Of a DNA stretch of 53,088 nucleotides, positions 40,198 through 47,549 are shown in pieces; position 1 is the stretch's first letter; every line of letters begins with the position of its first letter. A model generated the notes under the pieces. It made no database searches, had not been told where the DNA came from, and worked only from the letters and a program-made list of their open reading frames with translations. Where the stretch lies: assembly GCA_030266365.1 (NCBI GenBank), contig JAJDHV010000004.1:1-53088 (forward strand), read 5' to 3'. The position numbers and the translations under genes are program-made. Origin of the DNA: Synergistaceae bacterium OttesenSCG-928-I11. Its GTDB lineage: Bacteria; Synergistota; Synergistia; Synergistales; Synergistaceae.

Positions 40198-40599
40198 ATG
40201 GACGTATCGGGTCATTTTACGGGATTTTTTGGCGGCACCCTGATGTCGCTCATCGCGTTCAGCATCGTCTTTCTGGTCTGTATCGGGCTGATGCTGATGA
40301 TGATGGCGCTGAAACACTTTTCGGCATATGTCGACAAGGCAAACGCGGCGAAGGAAGCGAAGGCGGCGGCAGCCGTCGCCGCACCGGCAGCGGCACCCAC
40401 GCCGCCGGCCCGCGTCTCCGCCGTCGCGGCGGAGGACGAAGACGAGATCGTCGCCGTCATCACGGCTGCCATCGTGGCGTCGTGCGGTGCGGGCGCAAAG
40501 ATCCGGAGCATCAAACCGGTCGCTCCCCGCGCCGCCGCATCCGCATGGCGGATGACCGGCATCCTCCAGAACACGGAGGGCCTGAGCGAGTCGTTCTAA
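40198..40599 (+). CDS. OadG-family sodium-pump decarboxylase gamma/delta subunit
   Basis: A 133-residue protein. One membrane helix (about 17-38; LIAFSIVFLVCIGLMLMMM) is followed by an Ala/Pro-rich linker and a conserved C-terminal block, DEIVAVITAAIVAS then IRSIKPV and SAWRMTG. This is the layout of gamma/delta subunits that anchor oxaloacetate or methylmalonyl-CoA decarboxylases to their sodium-pumping beta subunit. No alpha, beta or biotin-carrier subunit is in the window, so it must work with subunits encoded elsewhere. GGAGG lies 10 bases before the ATG. A strong terminator follows. Confidence 0.8.
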   Translation: MDVSGHFTGFFGGTLMSLIAFSIVFLVCIGLMLMMMALKHFSAYVDKANAAKEAKAAAAVAAPAAAPTPPARVSAVAAEDEDEIVAVITAAIVASCGAGAKIRSIKPVAPRAAASAWRMTGILQNTEGLSESF

Positions 40600-40631
40600 A
40601 AAAGCAGCAACGTTCGACAAAAATCCAAAAT

Positions 40632-40679
40632 CCGAAAAAATTGGTGCGGCCGCAAGAGGGGCCGCACCAATTTTTTCGG
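40632..40679 (+). terminator. Rho-independent terminator
   Basis: A 20-bp perfect stem on TTGGTGCGGCC/GGCCGCACCAA, flanked by A6 and T6, with an 8-base loop. Confidence 0.92.
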
Positions 40680-40683
40680 CATA

Positions 40684-40732
40684 TTTACAAATCGGAGCGG
40701 GTCGCATAAAATAATTTGAGAATGATTATTCT
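40684..40732 (+). promoter_or_regulatory. tetR promoter with operator-like inverted repeat
   Basis: TTTACA (40684-40689), a 17-bp spacer and TAAAAT (40707-40712) make a near-consensus promoter. Right after the predicted start of transcription is AGAAT-GATT-ATTCT (40719-40732). It resembles a Fur-type box in part, but could equally be the TetR protein's own operator. Confidence 0.65.
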
Positions 40733-40748
40733 TGGAAGGTGTGGCGCT

Positions 40749-41321
40749 ATGGCAAGGCATGCGGATCCGGCGAAAGGGGAAAGAATTTTGTGCTCCGCGA
40801 TCGAGGTGTTTCTGGAGAAGGGTTACCGGGACGCCACGGTCGCGGAGATCGCCGGGCGCGCGGGACTCGTCGCCTCCAACGCGTATATCTACTATAAAGA
40901 CAAGGACGACCTGCTGTTGGCTGCCGTGCGCCGGATGATGGCGGAGCACAGCGCGCGCTTCGACGCGCTCGCGCGCGAGTGCGCGTCGGAGGACGCCCGG
41001 GCGTTCGTCGACAGGTGCTTCGGCGAACTGGCGAAGATTCGCCGCCGTATCCTGTTCATGATGAGCTGCGCCATCACGCCGGGAACGAGAGAGCTGTTCG
41101 CGGATTTCGACTTCGACTACTCCGACGTCTTCGCGCCATACGTGGGCGACTGGCCCGAAGAAGCCGCCGCCCGCGCCACGCGCGCGCTGATGGCGCTCAG
41201 CGACAGTTTTTTCCTCGTGGGCGACATGGAGAGCGTGAAGGAAGCCGCCGTGAGCGTACTGGAAAACATGGGGGCCGCACGAGATCGAGCGTATCCTTTT
41301 ATGGTGACACCACTGCCGTGA
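40749..41321 (+). CDS. TetR/AcrR-family transcriptional regulator
   Basis: A 190-residue repressor. The N-terminal helix-turn-helix (about 8-55) has the family pattern ERILCSAIEVFLEKGYRDATVAEIA then LVASNAYIYYKDKDDLL, here quoted in pieces. The C-terminal ligand domain is helical. The last residues (GAARDRAYPFMVTPLP) do not look helical and coincide with the start of a surface-protein remnant in another frame, so the native C-terminus may have been replaced. ATG 40749 has GGAAGGTG 7 bases upstream. It probably represses its own promoter. There is no obvious transporter target next to it. Confidence 0.85.
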   Translation: MARHADPAKGERILCSAIEVFLEKGYRDATVAEIAGRAGLVASNAYIYYKDKDDLLLAAVRRMMAEHSARFDALARECASEDARAFVDRCFGELAKIRRRILFMMSCAITPGTRELFADFDFDYSDVFAPYVGDWPEEAAARATRALMALSDSFFLVGDMESVKEAAVSVLENMGAARDRAYPFMVTPLP

Positions 41322-41773
41322 CGGTGGCGTACGCGCACGAGGTGGACAGCACGGACGGCGTGGCGTTTCTGTCCGACATGACTGCCCTGAAGTCGTTCGC
41401 CGCGCAGAATGCTGCGAACAACACGCCGAACCCGGCGACGACGCCGAAGAGCGTCGGCACGATGATCGACGGCACGAAATACGCAGCGGTGAAACAGGCG
41501 GACGGCACGTACCTCATCACTCTGCCCGCCGGGTTTGCGAAAACGTCGATCAAACTCGACACCGGCGTCCTGACGTCGATCGAGTACACGCTGACGAACG
41601 CCGCAGAGACGTACGTCCAGAATTTCCCGGACGGCGGCCTCAAGTTCGCGGACATCGAGAAGACCGACACGACGAACACCGGCGGCAGCAGCGGCGTCGG
41701 CTGCAACGCCGGCCTGGGCGCGGGCCTCCTCTGCGGCGCGGCACTCTGCTACGCGGTGCGCCGCAGGAGGTAG
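41291..41773 (+). pseudogene. 5'-truncated remnant of a Synerg-CTERM surface protein
   Basis: A frame of about 160 codons encodes a beta-rich segment (SVSFYGDTTAVTVAYAHEVD, YAAVKQADGTYLITLPAGF) ending in a full sorting tail: NTGGSSGVGCNAG, a hydrophobic stretch and AVRRRR. No start codon with a ribosome site and no signal peptide precede it. Its 5' edge overlaps the last 31 bases of tetR in a different frame. It is best explained as the 3' end of a larger surface gene left by deletion or recombination, now joined to tetR. A terminator follows at the expected place. Confidence 0.75.
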
Positions 41774-41814
41774 AAAAACCCGCATCGCATACGCGGCGCT
41801 CGGCGCAAAAACAT

Positions 41815-41849
41815 ACGGTCTCCGGCAGGGATTGCCGGAGGCCGTTTTT
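41815..41849 (+). terminator. Rho-independent terminator
   Basis: A 13-bp stem ACGGTCTCCGGCA/TGCCGGAGGCCGT (one wobble) with a 5-base loop, ending in five T. Confidence 0.85.
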
Positions 41850-41874
41850 GTTCGGTCTGGCTGGGAATGTGCCA

Positions 41875-41883
41875 TGATATAAT
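41875..41883 (+). promoter_or_regulatory. Extended -10 promoter of the PIN module
   Basis: TGATATAAT matches the extended -10 element. It lies 33 bp before the PIN gene start. No good -35 is present, as is common for this class. Confidence 0.55.
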
Positions 41884-41915
41884 GATAAAGACCATTGGGC
41901 TAGGGAGGAATCCGC

Positions 41916-42404
41916 ATGAAGAAGCTGCGAATCTACCTCGATACCTCCGTAATCAGCTACCTCGACCAGCAAGACGCACCAGAACGAATGGCCGAGACGC
42001 GCCAGTTGTGGGAGCAGATCAAGGCAGGTAAATACGATGTCGTGATTTCCCGTGTGACTGTAGGTGAAATCGAAGATTGCAAGGAAGGCAAGCGGAATGC
42101 GCTTGCGGGCTTCCTCAAAGAAATTGATTGTACGATTGTCCCGGTCGACGACAAGACGATTGAAATTGCGAGCCGATTTCTCGCTCTCGGGATACTCCGA
42201 GAAAAAAGTTTTGACGACTGCCAGCACATAGCTGCGGCCATAATAAGCGATTGCGACGCGATCGTCTCTTGGAACTTCAAGCACATCGTCAATCACAAGA
42301 CCATGATGGGGGTAAAGGCCGTTGCCGCGTTGGAGGGGTACGGCGATCTTTTGATCTACTCTCCTTCGCCACTTCTTGGAGGTGAATCCGATGATACGCA
42401 ATAA
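41916..42404 (+). CDS. PIN-domain protein (putative VapC-like ribonuclease toxin)
   Basis: A 162-residue protein. The first acidic catalytic residue is in IYLDTSVISYL (D9), followed by VTVGEIEDC, LREKSFDDCQHIAAAI and DAIVSWNFKHI, which supply the other acidic positions and match PIN nucleases of toxin-antitoxin systems. It likely cleaves RNA and stops translation when free. GGGAGGA lies 8 bases upstream of the ATG. Its stop overlaps the next small gene by 14 bases, which fits a toxin-antitoxin pair with the toxin first, the reverse of the usual vapBC order. Confidence 0.8.
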   Translation: MKKLRIYLDTSVISYLDQQDAPERMAETRQLWEQIKAGKYDVVISRVTVGEIEDCKEGKRNALAGFLKEIDCTIVPVDDKTIEIASRFLALGILREKSFDDCQHIAAAIISDCDAIVSWNFKHIVNHKTMMGVKAVAALEGYGDLLIYSPSPLLGGESDDTQ

Positions 42405-42591
42405 TATCCCGAAACCTGACATCAGCGACAACTTCACCATTGAAGATATCCACAAAATCAGAGAGTGGAATTACGAACGACTGAAAGATGCGACGATAGA
42501 AGAGCGCGTTGCAGATGCAAACGCGCGCGCCGCCCCTTTGCTCGCGGAGCTCGAAGCTGCCAAAGCAAGACGACGCGAAAAAGCTGTGTGA
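42391..42591 (+). CDS. Small antitoxin-like partner of the PIN protein
   Basis: A 66-residue charged helical protein (IEDIHKIREWNYERLKDATI then a C-terminal AELEAAKARRREKAV). It begins MIRNNIPKPDISDNF; no classic AbrB, Phd or RHH fold is obvious. ATG 42391 has TTGGAGGTG 6 bases upstream. It overlaps the PIN gene end by 14 bases, so the two are coupled. The role as antitoxin is inferred from this context only. Confidence 0.65.
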   Translation: MIRNNIPKPDISDNFTIEDIHKIREWNYERLKDATIEERVADANARAAPLLAELEAAKARRREKAV

Positions 42592-42612
42592 CACAGGAGG
42601 TAGAAAACCACA

Positions 42613-42651
42613 AATCGGTGTGACCCGAGCGGGCCACATCGATTTTTTTTT
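42613..42651 (+). terminator. Rho-independent terminator
   Basis: A 9-bp stem ATCGGTGTG/CACATCGAT (one wobble) plus inner CCC/GGG, followed by nine T. It ends the PIN module. Confidence 0.8.
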
Positions 42652-42668
42652 GACATCCGAAAAAAAAT

Positions 42669-43958
42669 TTATTCTCGCGCGTTCGGGGCGTCAGGCATTC
42701 TTTCCCGGATCTCCGCCGCGCGGGCGTGGGCGATGAGGCCCTCGCCGCGTGCGAGGCGGGAGACGAGGGGGGCCATTTTTTGCATGGCCTCGCGGGTCAT
42801 GCTCTGGTGCGTGCAGGTTTTGAGGAACGTGCCGACCCAGACGCCGCCGGTGTAGCGCGCGGCGCGGAGCGTCGGGAGCGTGTGGTTCGTGCCGGAGGCG
42901 TAGTCGCCGAAGACCTCGGCGGTGTACGCGCCGAGGAAGAGCGAGCCGTAGTTGTACAGATTTTTTGCGACGGCTTCGAGGTTCGCCGTCTGCACCTCCA
43001 GGTGTTCCGGCGCGCGGTCGTTGGCGATGGCGACGGCCTCGTCGATGGAGTCCGCCACGATCACCTCGCCGTTCTGCTCCCACGCGTCGCGCGCGATCTC
43101 CGCCGTCTCCAGCGTGCCCAATTGCCGGGCGACCTCTTCGATAATTTTTTTGCCCAATGCCTCGTCGGTCGTGACGACGACGCCCGCGGCGTTGCGGTCG
43201 TGTTCGCTCTGGGCGAGGAGGTCCGCCGCGATCACGTCCGCGGGGGCGGTTTTGTCCGCGATGACCAGCACCTCGCTCGGGCCGGCGACGAAGTCGATGC
43301 CGACGCGGCCGAAGCACTGGCGCTTCGCCTCCGTGACGTAGGCGTTGCCGGGGCCGACGATCATGTCGACAGGGGCGATCTGCGCCGTGCCGTACGAGAA
43401 GGCGGCGATCGCCTGCGCGCCGCCGACGGCGTAGATTTCGTCCGCGCCCGCGACGTCCATGGCGACGAGCGTGCGGGGGTTGATCCGGTCCGTCCCGCGC
43501 ATGACGGGCGAGCAGGCGGCGACGCGCGGGACGCCCGCGACCTTCGCCGGGATGACGAGCATGAGCGCGCTCGAATATAGGGGGTAGTTTCCGCCCGGCA
43601 CGTAGCAGCAGCAGGAGCGCACCGGGATGACGCGGTGCCCGAGGCGCACGCCCGGCGATGGCTCGAACGACGGCAGGTCCGTCACCGTGCGGCGCTGTTC
43701 GCGGGCGAAGCGCTCGATGTTGGCGGCGGCAGCGCGGATGTCCGCGATTTCCCCCTCGTCGAGCTCGGCGTACGCCGCGTCGATCTCCGCGCGCGCGACG
43801 CGCAGCGCCGTGCGCTTGCAGCCGTCGAACGCTTCGTTGTATTTTTGGAGCGCCTCGTCGCCGTTTCGGGCGACGTCGGCGACGATGGCGGCGACGTCGG
43901 TCCGCAGTTTTTCGAGCGAAGCGGGCGCTTTGTCGTGCGCTTTTTTCAAATATTTCAA
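42669..43958 (-). CDS. hisD: Histidinol dehydrogenase
   Basis: A 429-residue NAD-dependent zinc enzyme oxidising histidinol to histidine in two steps. Conserved blocks are CCCYVPGGNYPLYSSALM, GPGNAYVTEAKR, DFVAGPSEVLVIAD, DLLAQSEHD (zinc/catalytic region), PEHLEV (catalytic Glu-His) and ASGTNHTLPT. The start is TTG 43958, chosen because GGGGAGG lies 8 bases upstream; the frame stays open far upstream. The length is normal. No other histidine gene is in the window, and a HisD paralogue serving another alcohol oxidation cannot be excluded. TATAAT-like elements for both strands lie at 44013-44027. Confidence 0.92.
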   Translation of the reverse strand: MKYLKKAHDKAPASLEKLRTDVAAIVADVARNGDEALQKYNEAFDGCKRTALRVARAEIDAAYAELDEGEIADIRAAAANIERFAREQRRTVTDLPSFEPSPGVRLGHRVIPVRSCCCYVPGGNYPLYSSALMLVIPAKVAGVPRVAACSPVMRGTDRINPRTLVAMDVAGADEIYAVGGAQAIAAFSYGTAQIAPVDMIVGPGNAYVTEAKRQCFGRVGIDFVAGPSEVLVIADKTAPADVIAADLLAQSEHDRNAAGVVVTTDEALGKKIIEEVARQLGTLETAEIARDAWEQNGEVIVADSIDEAVAIANDRAPEHLEVQTANLEAVAKNLYNYGSLFLGAYTAEVFGDYASGTNHTLPTLRAARYTGGVWVGTFLKTCTHQSMTREAMQKMAPLVSRLARGEGLIAHARAAEIRERMPDAPNARE

Positions 43959-44104
43959 AGTCGATTCCTCCCCTTGTGTGGTCGTTGCACGGTCAAGCGT
44001 CGTTTCCCAATCATTATAAGATATAATGGCGTGAAGATGAGGCTCCGGGCGACGCATCCGGAGTCGCCGAGCGGAGAACCCCCGGAAGGAAGGGGGTGAC
44101 GCAA

Positions 44105-44188
44105 GTGAATAAAAAATGGCTGCGCGTGATCTGCGCAGCCAGCCTTGCGGTAACACTCCTGTTACTGGTGACATCGGTCGCCGAGTAG
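44105..44188 (+). CDS. 27-residue hydrophobic micro-protein with a structured leader
   Basis: GTG 44105 has AAGGGGGTG 6 bases upstream. The peptide MNKKWLRVICAASLAVTLLL is followed by LVTSVAE: a basic start and one hydrophobic helix, like a type I toxin or leader peptide. The leader shows hairpins CTCCGG/CCGGAG and ACCCCC/GGGGGT, and the ORF itself contains an 8-bp stem GGCTGCGC/GCGCAGCC. A hairpin follows it. A TATAAT lies at 44022-44027. The coding call is inferred from these signals; the function is unknown. Confidence 0.5.
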   Translation: MNKKWLRVICAASLAVTLLLLVTSVAE

Positions 44189-44205
44189 CAGCTCGGTGAT
44201 CGAAA

Positions 44206-44239
44206 CGAAACCCCTGCTCCCTCATCGGCGGGGGCTTCG
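44206..44239 (+). terminator. Hairpin after the 27-residue micro-protein
   Basis: A 12-bp stem CGAAACCCCTGC/GCGGGGGCTTCG (one mismatch, one wobble). The T-run after it is weak, so termination may be incomplete. Confidence 0.5.
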
Positions 44240-44309
44240 TATCAATTATATCATAAAAATTACAATTGCACGGTATCGAACGACGAAGGAACGAGGCGCG
44301 CGGATATCC

Positions 44310-45671
44310 ATGGTACACGACAACAGCAGCCTGATGACGGAGGGGCCGATCTGGCGGCACATTCTGATCTTCTCGATCCCCCTCATCATCGGCAACCTCT
44401 TCCAGCAGATGTACAACACCGTCGACACGCTCGTGATCGGCAACTTTCTGGGCGGCAACGCGCTCGCCTCCGTCGGCGCGGGCACGACGATCATCCATCT
44501 GATGCTCAGCCTCTTCGCCGGGCTCGCTACCGGCGCGGGCGTCGTCATCGCGCAGTTCTTCGGCGCGGGGAACGAGGAGGGCGTGGGGCGCGCGGTGCAG
44601 ACCTCGGCTGCGTTCACCGTCGCTGCCGGGCTCTGCATGACCGTCGTCTGGATCCTCCTGTCCGGCCCGATCCTCCGGCTGATCGGCACGCCGGAGGAGG
44701 TCATGCGCGACGCGCGCGTCTACCTGCAAATTTATTTCGGCGGCATGCTGCCGCTTTTGATCTACAACATGGGGGCGGCGGTCCTGCGCGCGGTCGGCGA
44801 CTCGCGCACGCCGCTCTACTACCTCGCCGTCGCCATGGTCGCCAACACGGTGCTGGACCTCGTCTTCGTCGTCTGGTTCGGCTGGGGGGTCGAGGGCGTG
44901 GCGGTCGCAACGCTCATCGCGCAGACGATCGCAGCGTGGCTCGTCATCCGCAAGCTCGCCGCGGCGGATGGGCCGTATCGGCTCGACGTCCGCGCGATGC
45001 GGATCGAGCCGGCAATCCTCCTGCGCATTCTGCGCGTCGGCGTGCCCGCCGGGTTGCAGCAGACGCTGATGGGCATCTCGAACCTCGTCGTGCAGAGCTT
45101 CATCAACGCATTCGGCACGTCGGTGATGGCGGCGTGGAACGTCTTCAACAAGCTGGACGGCGTGATCATCCTGCCCTGCCTCAGTTTCGGCCTCGCCGTG
45201 ACGACGTTCACGGGGCAGAATTTCGGAGCGGGCAAGCGGGCGCGCATCTTCGAAGGGATGAAGACGGGGCTTAAAATGAGCGTGTCGCTTTCGATCGTGG
45301 TGTCGTTCCTCTTCTACGTCTTTGCGGACAACCTCTTCGTGCTTTTCTCGAAGGACCCCGCCGTGCTCGAGTTCGGTATGCGCATCCTGCGCGGCATGAC
45401 GCCGTTCTATTTCATCGTCGCGGCGATGTACGTCTTCTCGGGGGTCATCAACGGCGCGGGTTACTCGTTTGCCACGATGATCATCATGCTCTTCAACCTC
45501 TGCATCGTGCGCATCGCGTTTCTTCAGCTCGTCTCGCGCATCACGCCGGAGATCGACGTCGTTTTTCTCGCCTATATCGTGTCGTGGACGATGTGCAGCC
45601 TCGGGCTCTTCGCGTACTACAAAAAGGGACGCTGGCGGCGGGCGCTCGAAACCGTTGTCGAATCCGAATAA
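44310..45671 (+). CDS. MATE-family efflux transporter
   Basis: A 453-residue protein with twelve membrane segments. LMTEGPIWRHILIFSIPLII, the N-terminal start of the family, is followed by NLFQQMYNTVDTLVIG. The second half repeats the pattern, with GVPAGLQQTLMGISNLVVQ and FTGQNFGAGKRARIFEG. It exports cationic drugs or metabolites in exchange for sodium or protons. ATG 44310 gives the usual length; the frame is open earlier and no strong Shine-Dalgarno site is seen. It may share a transcript with the 27-codon ORF upstream. Confidence 0.9.
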   Translation: MVHDNSSLMTEGPIWRHILIFSIPLIIGNLFQQMYNTVDTLVIGNFLGGNALASVGAGTTIIHLMLSLFAGLATGAGVVIAQFFGAGNEEGVGRAVQTSAAFTVAAGLCMTVVWILLSGPILRLIGTPEEVMRDARVYLQIYFGGMLPLLIYNMGAAVLRAVGDSRTPLYYLAVAMVANTVLDLVFVVWFGWGVEGVAVATLIAQTIAAWLVIRKLAAADGPYRLDVRAMRIEPAILLRILRVGVPAGLQQTLMGISNLVVQSFINAFGTSVMAAWNVFNKLDGVIILPCLSFGLAVTTFTGQNFGAGKRARIFEGMKTGLKMSVSLSIVVSFLFYVFADNLFVLFSKDPAVLEFGMRILRGMTPFYFIVAAMYVFSGVINGAGYSFATMIIMLFNLCIVRIAFLQLVSRITPEIDVVFLAYIVSWTMCSLGLFAYYKKGRWRRALETVVESE

Positions 45672-45682
45672 CGAGCTATAAT
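45655..45682 (+). promoter_or_regulatory. Sigma70-type promoter for the DUF4349 gene
   Basis: TTGTCG, a 16-bp spacer and TATAAT, overlapping the last codons of the MATE gene and 61 bp before the next start. Confidence 0.65.
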
Positions 45683-45743
45683 GCAGGCACGGTGAAATAA
45701 AAATGAAATAAAAAATCGAAACCACACCAAGGGAGATGAGAAC

Positions 45744-46718
45744 ATGGCACAAAGAGGCGGCGCAGGCAAAAAAGCGCTCGTGTTCATCCTGCTCTTTATC
45801 GTGTTTTTCCTGGGACGGCTCGGATACGGCTACTACACGACACCCGACAAGATCGTGAAGCGCAGCGCGCGCTCGCGCGTGCCGGAGGTCTCGGTGGACC
45901 TCTCCAGCTCGAAAAAGAATTACGCCACGGACAAGCTCGCGCAGCGCACTTCGGCGTCCGCGATGCCGCAGGTCGACCAGAAGTACGAGAAAACGGCGAC
46001 GGTCGTGACCGGCACGAAAGAGTACGACAAGGACGAGGGCAAGCTCCGCGCGACGATCAAGGAGCACGGCGCGATCGTACAGTTCGAGCACAACGTCGGG
46101 CGCAGCGACGTCAAGACGCGGGTGCTCCAGCTCATGATCGGCGTGCAGCCGGATTCGTTCGACAAATTCTACGCCGCAGCGCGCGAGATCGGTCGCCTCG
46201 AATCCGCGGAGGTCACAAAGGTCGACAAGACGAACGAATTTCTGGACCTCAAGGCGCAGCGCGAGTCGCTCGAAAACACCCGTCGGGCGCTGATGGAGCT
46301 CAAGCGGATGAACGGCTCGATCGACGAACTGGTCAACCTCCAATACCGCATCCTCGAGATCGACCAGCAGTTGCAAAACCTCGGGGTCAAGCTCGGCGAC
46401 TACGACGAGGTGAACGAGTTCTGCACGGTTCGCCTCACGATGTACGAGGACCACGACATACTCGTCTATCCGCCGACCACTCCCCGGCGCGTGATGATCG
46501 CGTTCAAGTGGTCGCTGAAATACTATTTCGCCGCGATGGCGGCACTCGCGTTTTTCTCGATATTCGCGTTCTTCTCGGTCGCGATCGCCGAAAAAATCCG
46601 CGGCTGGGCCGACCCCTACGGCCGCCACGAACGCTTCGACGACGAACCGGAGACGGAGCCCGCGACACAGCCAGCGGAGCCGGAAAAACCGACGGAACCG
46701 GAGAAAAAGGCGGAGTAG
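45744..46718 (+). CDS. DUF4349 membrane-anchored protein
   Basis: A 324-residue protein. An N-terminal membrane segment (about 11-28; ALVFILLFIVFFLGRLGYGY) is followed by an extracytoplasmic domain with paired strands and a coiled coil (about 160-215; RESLENTRRALMELKRM, LVNLQYRILEIDQQLQNL). A second membrane segment (about 260-285) and an acidic Pro-rich tail (about 295-324) complete it. This is the DUF4349 layout; the function is unknown, with a link to the envelope likely. GGGAGATGAG precedes the ATG. It has its own promoter and a strong terminator. Confidence 0.8.
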   Translation: MAQRGGAGKKALVFILLFIVFFLGRLGYGYYTTPDKIVKRSARSRVPEVSVDLSSSKKNYATDKLAQRTSASAMPQVDQKYEKTATVVTGTKEYDKDEGKLRATIKEHGAIVQFEHNVGRSDVKTRVLQLMIGVQPDSFDKFYAAAREIGRLESAEVTKVDKTNEFLDLKAQRESLENTRRALMELKRMNGSIDELVNLQYRILEIDQQLQNLGVKLGDYDEVNEFCTVRLTMYEDHDILVYPPTTPRRVMIAFKWSLKYYFAAMAALAFFSIFAFFSVAIAEKIRGWADPYGRHERFDDEPETEPATQPAEPEKPTEPEKKAE

Positions 46719-46742
46719 CACCGTTTGAAAAAGACGATAGAC

Positions 46743-46785
46743 CACAAAGCCGAGGGGCCGCGAAAAGCGGCCCCTCGGCTTTGTG
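46743..46785. terminator. Bidirectional terminator
   Basis: A 19-bp perfect stem CACAAAGCCGAGGGGCCGC with its complement around GAAAA, between convergent genes. Flanking T/A tracts are short (three bases), but the stem is very stable. Confidence 0.8.
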
Positions 46786-46792
46786 TCATTGT

Positions 46793-47101
46793 TTACAGCT
46801 GTGAAAAATTCGTTATTTTTACCGATCCATCGGGAAAGCGTGCCGTGATTTCCAGCTCGCCCCCCATCGCCTCGATGTGGCTTCGCAGCGTCGAAATATA
46901 CATATCCGTCCTCCGCTCCATCTTGGCGATGGCGGGTTGTTGCAGGCGAAGTGTCTCCGCAAGCATTTTTTGCGACATGCCCCTCGCGCGGCGCAGTTCG
47001 CACAGAGGCATTTCCTTCAAGGTTGCCTCGACCTGCCGATCGATTTCGGCTCTCGCCGGTGGTGTCATCGCGCTGCGAAGCGCGGAGAATTTTTTGGCCA
47101 T
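46793..47101 (-). CDS. higA: HigA-like XRE-family antitoxin
   Basis: A 102-residue protein. An N-terminal helical part is followed by a helix-turn-helix (about 36-70; LRRARGMSQKMLAETLRLQQ then AIAKMERR) and a short C-terminal strand pair (GGELEITARFPDGSVKI). It should bind and neutralise HigB and repress the operon. ATG 47101 overlaps the higB stop (TGATG), with AAGGGG 9 bases upstream. The order toxin-antitoxin is normal for higBA. Confidence 0.85.
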   Translation of the reverse strand: MAKKFSALRSAMTPPARAEIDRQVEATLKEMPLCELRRARGMSQKMLAETLRLQQPAIAKMERRTDMYISTLRSHIEAMGGELEITARFPDGSVKITNFSQL

Positions 47102-47463
47102 CAATCGTCGCCCCTTTCTTTCGCAATTTCCATCAGATGTCGATCGTACAAGGCATCTGCGATCGGAATAAAAACGTCGTACCACCTGTCGTCTCCGGTC
47201 TTGTCTCCACCGATCAGCAAAATGGCCACGCGCCTTGGATCGAACGCGTACAGTGTGCGCAATGGACGACCGCCGCACTGAGAACGAAGTTCCCTCAAAT
47301 GTCCGTGGCGGGACCCAGAAAGCGCGCTGCTGTGGGGAAACGGAAGGTTGGGTCCCATGCGCTCCAATAAACCGACCGTCACAGCGAGGGCGATCTGCTC
47401 TTTTTCATCGAGCGCCGCCCACCATGCTCCGAATTCGTCGGTATACTCCACTTCCCAGTTCAT
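47101..47463 (-). CDS. higB: HigB-like toxin (RelE/DUF891 type)
   Basis: A 120-residue RelE-fold protein of the Gp49-like/DUF891 type. Conserved parts are HLRELRSQCGGRPLRTLYAF, FDPRRVAILLIGGDKTG and WYDVFIPIADALYDRHL. Such toxins cleave mRNA on the ribosome. It precedes and overlaps higA, with the operator-promoter directly in front of its ATG. No strong Shine-Dalgarno site is visible, which would keep toxin output low. Confidence 0.87.
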   Translation of the reverse strand: MNWEVEYTDEFGAWWAALDEKEQIALAVTVGLLERMGPNLPFPHSSALSGSRHGHLRELRSQCGGRPLRTLYAFDPRRVAILLIGGDKTGDDRWYDVFIPIADALYDRHLMEIAKERGDD

Positions 47464-47469
47464 ATGGAG

Positions 47470-47506
47470 ATTGTATTTCGGATTTTATATTCCGTCAATG
47501 GAATAT
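47470..47506 (-). promoter_or_regulatory. higBA promoter with overlapping operator
   Basis: On the minus strand TTGACG (47493-47498), a 17-bp spacer and TACAAT (47470-47475). The -35 lies inside the inverted repeat ATATTCC-N6-GGAATAT (47487-47506), a likely site for autorepression by HigA. Confidence 0.75.
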
Positions 47507-47549
47507 TCAAGTATTGATCTCGGCGCCAGCCTCGGGACGCAAAAAACCG

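Noticed and set aside
44030-44100. A known riboswitch class (guanidine or similar) upstream of the MATE gene
   Set aside because: Hairpins are present but none of the conserved motifs of guanidine-I, -II or -III could be found. It is kept only as an unassigned structured leader.
42669-47126. A 1485-codon open frame on the minus strand
   Set aside because: Only its last 430 codons encode HisD. The rest is the antisense shadow of the MATE and DUF4349 genes, kept open by GC-rich codon bias, and looks like no protein (Arg/His/Asp-rich).
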